64,000 nucleotides of DNA from Auanema rhodensis (lineage: Eukaryota > Nematoda > Chromadorea > Rhabditida > Rhabditidae), in contig OZ059898.1 of assembly GCA_964057225.1 (NCBI GenBank), positions 9,052,001 through 9,116,000 of the forward strand, in the 5' to 3' direction. Shown one piece after another: positions 13,998 through 26,374 of the stretch. The notes under the pieces are model-generated. The model was not told the DNA's origin. It searched no databases and saw nothing but the letters and a program-made list of their open reading frames with translations. The number at the start of each line of letters is the position of its first letter. Position 1 is the first letter of the stretch. A program made the position numbers and the translations under genes.

Positions 13998-15974
13998 GCA
14001 TATAGCTAAAACTACAGATATATACCATTTTCACTTTTATATTAACAAAAATAATTTTATTTGGAAAGTACAATCTTTGAAATGATGATGTACAACATGT
14101 TTATAAGGAAATTATGTTGATATAAAAAACTTTCAAATATTATGTGGAAAAATTTTATTTTAATTAAATTATGATTAGACTTAAAATAATAAAAACTATA
14201 TACACATAGTATACACTTTTAAAAATATTTATTATTGTTTTTGAAAATAAAAAAAAATCATTTTTTCAATAAAATACTGTAATATTAATCATTCTCATTT
14301 TTCTATACAAGAGATTTGATATCTTCAAACAATATTATAATATATTCAAAGACATATAAGGATCAAATAGATCGATCTACGAATTTTCTTGACAATCTGT
14401 TCGGAAAACAATAATCCAACTATGATCTCTATTCGGATTATCCACAATTTATATTTCTTGGAATTATGACTTTATCTAAGAAAAAACGGTGAACAAACAA
14501 AAGCTAACTGAAGACAAAAGAAGATTAGAGGGTGGAGGATTAGTCTACACATACAATTTATTTTTCTTATTATTTTTATTTTTACTAATACATTGTTCTT
14601 AAAAGTATTTTAACTATATTAAGAATAGTTTATACAATATTGATTGAAAATATAATTTATTTTTCAAGTTTAACGAAAAAATTCGTAAAAAAAATTTATT
14701 AATGTCACTAAGATAAAAAGAGTTTCTATCGAAATATCTAAAAATACTTTCGTGTTCTAAATATTATTCTCAACTAAGGATTTGTTGAGAAAAATAAGTT
14801 TTTCTTTATTAAAATATTTTAATAAACAACTTTGTTTTTGAATCAGTTACTCATCTAAATCAATTTTAATTATATTTACAATTTTGAAAATTATACAATT
14901 TCTTAAAAATAAGATAAGGTTTCCTAGAACACTCATGATAAGGTATTTGGGTCCAAATTTCAAAGGAACCATCAAACCGATAATTGAACGTTATTTCTGC
15001 ATTAAAACGTTTTTTTCTGATTTTTTGCGATTCGTTTAAATTTTCGGAGATGAATGCCAATCAAATAAAATTTTCAGGTAAAATATGTGAATAATTTTAA
15101 AATAAAAATTGACAATATATTAATATTATATTTATTTTACGTGCAAAGACAATTAAATTTAAATTCAACTGTACGAAAATAAATATTTTAATGATTTTTA
15201 TTAAGTTTTATAATAATTATATATGATATATCAACCATGAGTAATATGTTTTGAAGTCAAACTATTTACAAACATATATGCATTCTGATAAGGGATACTT
15301 ATGCTAGAACTCTTGAAATCATATTGTAAATATCTTACATCAAAAGCATTAATTCCAAATACTGTTCTAGAAAGAAAACAAAAAGCAGGGAAAGTCGGTG
15401 CAGAATGGGTTCCTCGTTCATATTTTCGTTACAGGACCAAAGTTCTTAGTGTTGTTGATATCATGTATAGCACTATGATCGTTCTTTGAGGTCTCGCCCG
15501 TTGCGCCTGCACGTTGTCATCAAAACGGAAACAAGGTAAAAGAGCGATTCCAAAAGTAGAAAAGCTTCAGAGACATAGATATAGAAGCTATAGATAATAG
15601 AAAATGATAGAGAATTAGAGTATTAGAAACATTTAATAAGAAGAGATTTGAAAATATTAGAGAAAATATAATAAAACAGGGATTTTTATTTCCAACATTT
15701 GTTACATCATCCTTGATTATTTTGGGGGACAAAGAGTTGAAAATTAAATATTGTAAAGATAAAAAGCATTTGATAATGTAGTATAAATCACTTAGTCGTT
15801 TTCCTAAAAAAATTGAAATATTTGATGAAATTTATAAAAATCTATAACACCATTAGAAAAAAAAAGAATTAATTTTATAAAATAGAACTGATCATTTTTA
15901 AGTAATATGATCTCTGTCAATAATTTTTTTTATAAAAATAATTAGAAATATCAGACAAGATTATATTAAATATA

Positions 15975-15975
<1 letters not shown>

Positions 15976-16015
<40 letters not shown>
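15976..16015. repeat. (TA)n microsatellite
   Basis: Perfect AT dinucleotide run of about 40 bp in the most AT-rich part of the desert. Confidence 0.95.
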
Positions 16016-16017
<2 letters not shown>

Positions 16018-16906
16018 TTTATTAATGTGAATAGTTAAGAATATTTATAAGTATTATATTAATTTATAAAACAAAAATTAATATTTTTTTAGTCTAATAT
16101 TTGCTCAATTACTATATCCAATTCATTCTCATGAAACATTTAATAGAAGATGTATAATTTCAGGTCCTCCGATATGATTGAAAGCCTATAGACACATGCG
16201 TGAACATAAATGATTTCTCTATAAGGCATATTCGTGAGATCAAGTTCATTGAGTTCATTTTGCAAAGCCCATTACATTGAGTACTTCCTCATTAAATGCA
16301 GGATAGAAAGTTTTATAAAAAAATGAAATCATCATAGATTATTATAGACTAATGAATTAAGACATTATTATAAATCTTAAGAGTATGAGATAAAAAAAAC
16401 TTTTCTTCTTCTCTCATTATAAATGAAAATCTATTCAGATGATACTCCTAAAATTAAGTTTAATTATAAAATATATGTATATATTTACATATTTATATTG
16501 TTTTATATAATTAATTCATTTAGAAAATGTTATAAAACCATAATATCTTAATCATATAATGCTTCATCTCATTCTATGAGTTATATTTGAGAGGTGATGA
16601 AGATTCAATGATATCATATCCGATTGGATTACAACGGAAATTGTGCCTAATGCTGGAAAAAAAAACACATAAAGGTATAGAAAAGTACGAAGAAAACTAC
16701 TTAGATGTATTTAAGCATTGTGTTCTATTTCTTAGAATTATTACATCATCATTATATGAAAGTGATCTTAATAAGTTTAGATATACATACATATAACGTC
16801 ATATATAATAATTCTAATTTTATATTATAACATTATGTGATATAGTTTAATAGATAACTCATTAGAAAAACTTTTTTTTGAAGCTAATCATCATATTTGT
16901 AGACTC

Positions 16907-16943
16907 ATATATATATAGATTTATATATATATATATATATATA
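16907..16943. repeat. (TA)n microsatellite, interrupted
   Basis: TA dinucleotide run interrupted once near 16917. Confidence 0.85.
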
Positions 16944-19136
16944 TCGTTCATCATCTTCCGCATGTATTCCAAAATTATTTATGTACTAAACGAAATTTTT
17001 TATTTTTTTTCTCGTGTCAATATGATGTTTAATCATCTGTCATTAGAAATTAACGATTTCAGGATTAATTCGTTATGAGGTTCACATAAATAAAGGTTTT
17101 TGTCTCAATCACATAGGGACTTATTATTATTATTATGGTTTTAATTGAAAGATAAAACTATAATAATAGTCCGCCTAAGACAAAATTATATGAATGTCTT
17201 CTTCATAATGTGATTTCTGTCATCAAATCGTTTTTTTGTATCCATTTATAGAATAAATTCTTCACATTAGGTGTCATTTTGTCATTTTTTTTAAACATCG
17301 TATCGGCTGAAATATGCTGATGACCTGAGATTCTTAATCAAACCTGTTAATTAATCTATCGTTTGACATATGTTTCCTTGAAATTTACCGAAGTATCATT
17401 GCTCGCTCTAAGTATAATCGTTTTCGACAGCCAGGGTACAGCATGAGTTTACTTTTCGGAAACGAAGTTGATAAATCAGACGATAAATCGTTCGAGCATC
17501 ATCATGCTATTGATGTATGATGAAACGATGTTTTGTACCAGAATTATGGTATTTAACTTGATGACTATTGAAAGTTTCATTGTCACACTTTCATATTGGC
17601 TTTGTACTGACTTAATCTGGCTTTCCGCCTTCATAACTATAATATCATAACCCAATATGATAACATGCCTGTCATATTGCATCAGATAACGTTTTATTCA
17701 CGTGAACATCATGAAATAGAAGAGAAACATGACTGATGAAATAAAATGAGATTGAAGACAATACATACATACATGAAATCAAACAGATGAAAATTCTATT
17801 GAAGAGAAGTGAAACGAAGATCAGTGCAAAATACATACAATATATTGATGCACATATTTTAACAGGAATATAAGTTAAAACTATGATATTTTCTATTTTA
17901 TTGAAACAAAATGTTCAGTCATTAATGATTAACAGTGAAAAATATCAGTTATTGCAAGAGAAAGAAGATAGAATTGGAGAAAACAATACAATGTACTGTT
18001 CAAAGTTACATCTTTCAAAGAATGGTTATGGTATTTCTCCATTTTTTTTCAAATTTGTTCATTCTCTCACTGTCCCGATGTCTGTCTTTCATCAGCTTGT
18101 CTTTCTCCTTTTTTCTTTTTCACTATCTTCGTAATACAGTAATTGAATCTCAAATCATCATTTGCAATCATTCTATTTCTTCTTATTCACCTAACAGTTA
18201 GGAGAATCATGCTAGCGGACAGACATTTATCCTTGTCCAATTGGTCTTATGACGATTGATGAATAAGTTCTGCAATCAATTGTTGTAATTCACGTGTTCG
18301 TCTGGATTTATTGACTTCGAAATATTAATCATTGAAGTCTAAAAGAGAACACAGTTTGTATTTATGAACATGGTGTCGGAAATTAGCACGTGAATAATTT
18401 GAAATTTCCCAAGGGGTGGGGGATCTCCTGAACGGAAAATTAAAAATTTAGATCTATTTTTATTAAATATAAGGGTCGAATTTCTAGTTTTTCAACTTTT
18501 CAAGAAATAAACGAAAATTGATTATTGATAGTTAATTGTCTTATAAGAGATCAAATTGTAGAATTAAAGAGTACAAGTTGTATTTCTTATCAACAAATTG
18601 ATGAGAGAAAAATAGAAAATTCATTAAATTGTTTATAAAAGTGAATGAATGAAATGCCTTTTCATATATTTATAATTTAAAATAAAAACATTGTACATCA
18701 TGAAAGTTGAAACAATGTGCTAAAAATAATGTTTAATCTTTAACAATAAATTAATAAAAAAAATACAATTTTGATGAGTTGAAGTTAATTTTTAATTGTA
18801 AGAAATGGAAAAATTCAATATTTTATTTTTTTATTTCTTTTAAAAAATGAAATACAAAAAGTACTTTTTTCAATTAATTCAATTGAAGATCACGTTTCGA
18901 CCTGTAAGGTGTCATCGAAAACAGAATTTGATTGGGTGAGAAATGTGATATTTGTGGAGTAGGGAGATGATATATGAAGTTTCAAATTAAAAAAAAATCA
19001 GAAAATCTTATATTTGAAATATATGAATGAAGAAGCATTTATTACACATTTGTTTTATCATATGATACTTCTTGAATATATCGTAAAATCAAAATGAAAC
19101 TCTTGGTTTTTATTATAAAAAATTGAAAATGGTAAT

Positions 19137-19138
<2 letters not shown>

Positions 19139-19169
<31 letters not shown>
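19139..19169. repeat. (GA)n microsatellite
   Basis: Perfect AG dinucleotide run of about 30 bp. Confidence 0.95.
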
Positions 19170-19172
<3 letters not shown>

Positions 19173-20377
19173 GTTTTTTTGGAAAAACGAAGCTCATAGT
19201 TCAGTCATCGAAAATGGTAATGTTTAACTTTATCATCATAAGTATCATCATTTCTAGAAAAAAATTTAAATAATTCTCTTTACATGTTAACATATTACAT
19301 ATATTCTTAATCTATATGTACAGGTATTTGCAACTATTGTTACTATGAAAGTTCATTTATTTGTAAAATGAATATAATATTAAACGATGTTGCATAATTT
19401 GTGTCAGATTCATGTATACATATACATCTTACAACGTGGAAAGCATCAGATGATGACATTTCATGTTTTAATTTCTAAACTTGGATGCTTTATATTTATT
19501 TATCACGTGTTGTTCAATTTGCAAAACCGGAATATCATGTGAATATCACAAGTAAAGCAGTGGAAACCCCTGGGCGATAGGGTGGCGGGGGGGGGAGTGC
19601 AGGAGGATGGTGGTTAGAAGAGGGGAAATAGAGAGTGAAAGAGAGGTTGCGATATTACGAGAGAAATAAAAACAGAGAAAAGAATGTATGAATAGATGTA
19701 TTCGCAAAGAGAATACGAGGACATTAATGAACAAGTTGTTTGAGGTGAATACAATACGGGTGTTGTCCTCTCTATTTCATTTCATTACTTCATATATTTA
19801 ATATAATATTATGATTTTATCTTCTTTTTTTTCTTCTAGTCCACCTCATACTATCATGAAACACATGAAAAATGCCTTGATTTCAAGTGCAGATAGCGTG
19901 TACATGTTCGGACCGTCAGATGTGGCAAAAGGACAAAGTCTATGTGAACGGAACCAATCTAATAACATTTTGTGATTTAACTATAAATATAACGTTATAG
20001 AAAGCTTAATATATGTAAAATATCAGAACAATGATGTGAAAAATAAAAAATAAAGTATTTTTGAAGTATACACTGCAAATTTAAAAAAAAAAACGATATA
20101 TGCATATGATAATAATTTAATTTAAACTTCAAAATTTTATATTTTTTGAAGAAATATTATAAATTAATAAAAAGAGGTTGTATAATTATTCTTTTTTTTT
20201 AATTCTTTTATATAGTTTTATTAAGTTTATTATTATTTTATTTTATTTTTATAATAATATTTATAAATTATAATTTACAAATATTCATAAAAACTTAAAT
20301 AATATATATTTATTAATAAAATTATAATAAATAACATTATTATTATAAATATACACATACAATAATTCAACTTGTTG

Positions 20378-21172
20378 TTATTCAGAAGATGAATACAGTC
20401 CGACAGATCGTACTGGCTGGTTAGGATAAATTGGTAATATGTCATCAGAATTAGAGATTTCCAGAATATTTCTCATGTCGTTTAAATGAAAATTTCGAAG
20501 TTTTGGCTTAAATCCAAACTCTTGTGCTAATCGAGCTAATTTATTAAATGAATGTGGTGGTATTTTCAAATCATTTACAGATATTGAACGTCCTTCTATT
20601 AAAGGACGTATGCTTTCGGAGATTTCGAATCTACTTGGTTCGTAAATATCCTGAAATATTTATTTTTTTGTTGTGAAATCTGTATTATGATGAATATAAT
20701 ATACATATATTATTCATGCAGATTGATTGTTTGAGATGCTGATTAGTTTGGACTTACAGAGATCGATGACGTCATCAAATTTGTATCGTATAGTTGAAGA
20801 TCATTTTCTGATTGTCTTATTATATTATCAGCTAATGGAATTTCAATAGATCGTGGAGCAGAATTCATAGATTGTTCAGTATTAGCATCATCTGATGTCG
20901 CTTAAAACATCATTTTCATAATTATGTGTAAGAAACGAATAAAATGCGAAATATACTGATAACTACGGTCAACTCACAATGAGAGAAGGGAAGAAATACA
21001 TGTCTTTTCAATGGATGCTGGAAATGATTTCGTTGATTAAGAGTTGTTGGCTAAAAAACTGATATTCGTTTAATTGTAAAATAAAAATGTTATATCTTAC
21101 CTGACATGAAATATTATTTATGTTATAAAATATAATGATTGAAATATGTAATAATAGCACTAGCATTGACAT
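20378..21172 (-). CDS. Unrecognised small secreted protein, 186 aa, four exons
   Basis: I do not recognise a family. Four exons join in frame: 21172-21101, 21050-20978, 20900-20758 and 20650-20378, 561 bp in all, giving 186 residues and a TAA stop. Donors are GTAAG, GTGAG and GTAAG; acceptors are TTTTTAG, TTTTAAG and TTTCAG. Exon 1 encodes exactly a signal-peptide-like segment (MSMLVLLLHISIIIFYNINN, ending ISCQ), so the remaining 162 residues are probably exported. The mature part is hydrophilic, has no further membrane segment and no cysteines that I see, and contains Arg/Lys-rich bits such as HPLKRHVFLP, which might be processing sites. It lies head to head with the phospholipase gene, 441 bp between start codons. 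The frame-consistent introns make a real gene likely; function is unknown. A prohormone is one possibility. Confidence 0.72.
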
Positions 21173-21613
21173 AATGTTGAAATAGCTCCGAAAATAATGC
21201 TGAAGTTGAAGTTGTTCTCCTCTTTCTGTGTTTTAGCTAATGAAAGATGTATGTTTTCCTTAAATATCTGGAGATTATTAAGGAAACCTTAGACAAACAG
21301 TCTTCAAACTAGATATACATAGGCATTTTTAACCGCTGACCAAATGAACGGAAGGGATTATAAGCTTGCTCTATTTTCTCATTCAGCAGTGAACTATTTT
21401 TTGTACAAAAAAAATTAAGACAAGCATTTAAAGCATTTCAGTTAGAACAAATGAACATTTTTGACTATTATTCTAGAAACTAATGATTATAATTGCTTTT
21501 GTTTTCTAAAAATAATAGTATTCTGCCATTTTCTGAGGTGTATCTAAGCTGGGACCATTTTTTCTATTCATTTCAAGCTTATAATTTCAAGATTGCGGTT
21601 GGTTTTTAGCATA
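21173..21613. promoter_or_regulatory. Divergent promoter region, 441 bp
   Basis: This spacer separates the start codons of the minus-strand secreted protein and the plus-strand phospholipase and should hold promoters for both. It is AT-rich. A TTTTTAG acceptor ends at 21609, four bases before the phospholipase ATG, which fits spliced-leader addition. No convincing factor motif stands out. Confidence 0.5.
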
Positions 21614-22181
21614 ATGGCAACTAAAAATTTTGTTGAGAAGAAAGAAATTGAAATAAATTGTAATTCAAGTGAGAATATTTTTTATTTTTATAATATTCTA
21701 AGCATATTTAATAAACAATTTATTATTTTTCTATTTTTTTTAGGCAAATGCTTATCTAAACTTGAGCAATTATTCAATGCAGCAAGAACAGGAAATATAT
21801 TAGAAATATTAAATTTATATAATAAAAATGTAAATCTTACAATGCAAAATGAAGATGGTAATACAGCTCTTCATATAGCTGCTATGGTATAATTAAGATT
21901 ATGTGATTGAATATAATTATCAAAAATTATTTTTTTAGAATGGCCATTCCTTAGTCTGCCGATTTTTAATTGTTTTTTCAACACCAACTAATTTATGGAA
22001 AATAAAAAATAAAAGAGGATTAATTGCAGAACATTTAGCAAATAATGAAAGGTATTTATATAACTTTATAACAAAGTAATATTTGTTGAAGAAATATAGA
22101 ATTCAAAAAGATTTACAGGATATTGAGATGAAATCACCTCGTAAAGAAGGTTATTTGAATATTCACTTATTAATCTTCTCT

Positions 22182-22223
<42 letters not shown>

Positions 22224-23843
22224 AATATCTAAAAATATTTTATTTTTATATGTCAATACCAAAGAGAATGATCGTTTATTCAAATCCATTGAGAAATTAG
22301 AAAATTCAACTAAAGTTTTGTTATCTTTAGATGGAGGTGGTATTAAAGTATTAGGTTTGATTCAGGTACAAATCTTGACTTTATTCTAATAAACTTAAAA
22401 TAATTCAAGATTTTAATATATTTGGAATCATACATTGAAGGAGGTTTTTTGGAAAAAATTGATATGATTGCTGGAACAAGTTGTGGAGGAATAACAGCTC
22501 TAATGATTGGAAAAGGCATAGTTAATGATTTAACTTCAACTTAAACTGATTATTTATCAGGATATACATTGGAATTTATGCGACAATTCTTTTTTGAAAT
22601 GAGAACAAAAGTATTCTGTGGAAATAAGGTTTTTTAGAATATTAATAGAATGAATTAATAATCTGTTTAGGAGAAATATCCAAAACATTCTTCCTCGGGT
22701 TTTGAAGAAGTAGCTCAAAATATATTCGGAACACAAGCAAAAATGAATAGTTTATCGAAAAAGTATATTGAAATTTTGATATTGAGTTTAATTTTATAAT
22801 AATAATTTTGAAGAATTCTTGTAACTGTAGCAGATACTTTAACAACACCCCCAAATCTTGTTCTATTCCGATCATATATTCCAAATATTCCCAAAGATAT
22901 TGCTCAACAACATCACTATCTTGATCCGTCTCGGATACTTGTATGGAAAGCAGCTCGATGCACATCGTAAATAAAAAAAAAATTTTTTTCATAAAAATCA
23001 TTTCCATTCAGAGCAGCTCCATATTTCTTTGAATCATATAACGGTTTATCTGATGGAGGATTAGTAGCCAACAATCCAACTCAAACATTAATGTCTGACT
23101 TTTTTAATATTACAAAGTTGGAATATCATTATTCAGTTACTTATATTTTAAAAGATTTTATATAATTAGTATAATTAATTTAGAAAACTCAGATGAATCA
23201 AGACAAAATTGGTGTTGTTATATCAATTGGAACAGGAATAGGACCACCAGAAAAAACTTCTGGAATTGATTTGAACTTCAAAAGTTTAGATAAGGTTTTT
23301 GAATGTATATTTCAATAATGTTGTTGAGTAAAATTCCAGAAAAACCCAATAAGATTAGCTAAAGGTCTCATGAATGTTGTAGCGACAGCTAAGAATGCAT
23401 TTCATTTATTAATTAAAGAAGTATTATTATTAAAAATAGACCAAAACTTAAATTATTCTTTATATTTCTATCAGGTTACATCATCTCAAGGAACTCCAGT
23501 TAGAAATAGTCGAGCATGGTGTCATTCTCTGAACATTCCATATTATAGATTAAATCCTAATCTTAGTATGGTAATAAAACTAAAAGAAAAACATATAAAT
23601 TTATAAGATTAGGATTTAGCATTAGATTGTACAAATGTTGAGAAGATTGTTAATATGATGTGGGAAACTGAGGTTATAACTCATTTTTAGAAACTATTTA
23701 TAAATAATTAAGTATTACAGATATACCTTAGATGTTCAACAAGTCCTGAAGTTGATCAATTATCATATCTGTTGAAATTAAAAGAAAATAATTCAAAAAT
23801 TATTCCAGAAGCACGAGATTCATTAGAAGTTTTGAAAGATTAG
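21614..23843 (+). CDS. Calcium-independent phospholipase A2, PLA2G6-like (ankyrin + patatin)
   Basis: Predicted group VIA-type phospholipase that hydrolyses acyl chains of glycerophospholipids. About 11 to 13 small exons. The N-terminus carries one clear ankyrin repeat (GNTALHIAAMNGHSLVCRFL, 21855-21975), far fewer than animal PLA2G6. The patatin core follows: LLSLDGGGIK (oxyanion loop, about 22320-22350), the lipase elbow GTSCGG with nucleophile Ser (about 22470) and DGGLVANNP with the dyad Asp (about 23053-23080). The tail keeps RAWCHSLNIPYYRLNPNL and MMWETE, typical of PLA2G6. Oddities: the oxyanion loop reads GGGIKV where GGGI[RK]G is usual; one intron starts with GC (donor at 22512); the junction around 22150-22264, spanning a TA microsatellite, could not be resolved by eye. 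The first ATG follows a TTTTTAG acceptor by four bases. Family assignment is firm; exact exon ends less so. Confidence 0.9.
22184..22220. repeat. (TA)n microsatellite within an intron
   Basis: TA dinucleotide run of about 37 bp in a phospholipase intron. It makes the 3' splice site of that intron hard to place. Confidence 0.9.
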
Positions 23844-23847
23844 TAAA

Positions 23848-24335
23848 TTATTTTTGATGTTCATTTTTTTTGTGATCATGTCCATGATGTTGACGACGAT
23901 TATGATGATTATGATTATGATTATGATTCTTATCTTCATTCTTAGGTGCATGTGGTGTGCTACTATCCAAATTAATAGTTTTGAAAATTCTCTTAATTAA
24001 TATAATTATATAAATTAAGAATATATAGTTAGTTACTGGTTCTTTTTGAGGAGGAGGAAGTGCTGGAGTAGGAACAGGAGCAGAAGGAGATGGAGTATTC
24101 TTCACTTCTGAAATATTTTTATTTTAAATTAACTGAAGAAGATTTTGACTTTTATGATGATGATGATGATGACCAGTAGAATGATGATGATTTTTCTGAA
24201 CAAAAAAATTTTTCTTCATTCTGTTATTCAAATTACTTTACGAATCATCATAAGCCATGCTATTGTGAACAGTGTCCCCATAATTATACCAATATAAAAC
24301 TTATTTTGTGATTCAACCTGCCGTAGCACAAACAT
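23848..24335 (-). CDS. Small single-pass membrane protein with Pro-rich and His-rich tail
   Basis: I do not recognise a family. Proposed exons: 24335-24237 (33 codons), 24195-24174, then 24107 to the TAA at 23848. Exon 1 encodes a membrane segment (YIGIIMGTLFTIAWLMMI, residues about 14-31). The tail begins KNHHHSTEVKNTPSPS, continues with a Pro-rich run (PTPALPPPQ) and ends in a His-rich block of HN and HH pairs. An in-frame 45-bp stretch near 24010-24050, flanked by GT and AG, is either a further intron or a second hydrophobic segment. The first intron is only 41 bp. Its stop lies 4 bp from the stop of the convergent phospholipase gene. His-rich cytosolic or luminal tails often bind zinc or other metals, but that is only a guess here. 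Consistent phases support a gene; the model needs transcript evidence. Confidence 0.55.
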
Positions 24336-26329
24336 GATTCAAAATAAAGTTTTACGTACGTGAAGCTTATTGAATTGACGCCTAACGTGAGTACTGTTTA
24401 TCTTATCTCTTTTCATAGCTAGTCATGTGCGATGAACCTCGGACATCCACTAGAATCCCTGATATCTTTTCACACAAACTGCAAAATTTTCATAAACTGT
24501 TTGAAGTCTTCTGGCTTGAATTTCATTAGTTTCATCAAGATTTCAGATATTATCTTTTTACAGAGTGTTTGGAGTACACTAAACTAAATTAAACTCTTAA
24601 CACTCACAACTTTTCTTTTGAATGCGATACTTTGGTTCAGTTTTCATTATATAAACATATGTTTTAATTGAATATATGCTTTATAAACTTACACAACTTC
24701 TAACATTTAAAAACATTTTTAGTTTGAAGGAGTGTTCTGGGACTTATGAGTTGTAGTTGTCCCAATTTCATCGTACAGACTGTATATAATATCTTTGGTA
24801 TTAAAAAATATATTTTTATATTATGTTAGATTTCCTCTTTTAATGTTTTAATTTTTTTTACAAAAAAGAGTTATTTACAGCACAAGTTAGATGTTCCAGA
24901 CTCGCAACAGAAGTACTATTCAATTATTTTCACATCTTTCGAAGTTTTTCAAAATTTTTAAATTTATCAAAAATATTCTTTTGAACTTTCTTTTTTTAAA
25001 TCAAGATTGTTGATAAATCCATAAGATAATGAACTTAATATTTGATTTGCATTGATCGTCGATTCCATTTGTTGAGAAGTATCTCACTCCCGAATATCCA
25101 GCTTATTGAAAGGAAATCGGATGAATTACAGCCTCATTGAAACTCAGACAGAGACTCTTGACTATCTATAAAAATTGAATAATTCAATATATTTCCCTCA
25201 TGTCATGGGGAAGAAGGACGTTGCTTCACTACGATCTTCTTGCCCATACGCACTCCTATACCGATTTCATCCGCTGCGACCCTCTGCTCTCATCTCCTCA
25301 CATCCTTTCTCTTTCTGTTGTTCTTCTGGCTTTCTTTGCTTGCTACCTTCGTTCATTAATCTTCACCAAATCATATTCAATGTCTGAAATCTTCTTGATT
25401 CTCATCTTCATTTAGACTCTTCTCTTTTCATTTTAGTTTGCTCATCTCGACGATTATGAGATGTCCACTTGTTTTCTTACAGAACAGTGAGGCCAAATGT
25501 TGACACGGAATGTTTTTTGAATCATATCCCCTCAGGCTCGGTATCCCATATACAGATTTCAGTCGATATATCTTTATATCAGATTTGATTTTCTTTGCTT
25601 TTTTTCAATCAACTCTCGACTTTTCATTTTAATTTTAAAGTGATTCATTCACGAAGTCATTAATGTTTTTTTCAATACATTGCTGTTTGATAATCTATTA
25701 AATTTTTTCAACAAATCAAAGAGTTATTATATAATTTAAATATATATTATATGATATTTATAAACAAATTATAACAAATCAAAAAAATATTTGTCTAAAA
25801 ATAATTATTTTTGAAATGGTCACATATAATATATACACATCTAACTATTTACATATAACTATAGTTATAGTTAAAGAAATATTACAAAAACTGATTGAAA
25901 TCAGTAATTAATGTACGTTCACATGTTATAAATACAAATGAAAAGAGCTGAAGAGAATTAAATTTGTTTAATGCGATCGTGAGATGAAAACCAACACAAC
26001 TCAACGACTAGCTAAATGAATTTTTGATTTTGTGTTTTCCACTTCATTTCTGATATCTATCTTATATCTTCCAACAAATTTTGCTGAAAGATCTTCAGAT
26101 GGTTGATGTTGCAACTGAGCAACCTACATTCAGATTGGATTTTTTTTGTTTTCATTCTTAATAAAAAAATAATAATATTTAGTATTTTTTATATTTCTTA
26201 ATGCTTATTTGTATGAATTTAAAGCATAAGTGTAAGAAACATAAGAAAAACTTGAGGCTCAATTGAGTTGATGGTCACTCGTTCTCTCTCTTCAATAAAA
26301 GCGGAACTTAGAAGAGAAAATCTCCTCCC

Positions 26330-26374
<45 letters not shown>

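Larger units (their letters stand above)
462..19509. promoter_or_regulatory. Dispersed cluster of CACGTG E-box palindromes
   Basis: Exact CACGTG occurs starting at 462, 1221, 3922, 5306, 6730, 10384, 11232, 13016, 13250, 17699, 18291, 18387 and 19504. Six carry a TT before the core, and two are full TTCACGTGAA palindromes (462 and 17699 regions). At this base composition one or two would be expected by chance in 20 kb, and by eye I found only one more (48528) in the remaining 44 kb. CACGTG is the classical binding site of bHLH and bHLH-zip factors of the Myc/Max, TFEB/HLH-30 and USF type. A regulatory role is inference. Confidence 0.4.
1..20377. other. Gene desert, about 20 kb, no supportable coding gene
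   Basis: I find no conserved protein domain on either strand in this stretch. Open frames are short (up to about 140 codons), low in complexity, and usually overlap purine or pyrimidine tracts. The DNA alternates between very AT-rich blocks (about 12300-12700, 13800-16600, 18600-19100, 20000-20377) and less AT-rich purine- or pyrimidine-skewed blocks (1550-2400, 4000-4330, 4850-5200, 6250-7700, 9050-9850, 11850-12100). It contains microsatellites listed separately and at least 13 CACGTG palindromes. It could be a regulatory region of a gene left of the window, a giant intron, or hold noncoding RNA genes; sequence alone cannot decide. Confidence 0.6.
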
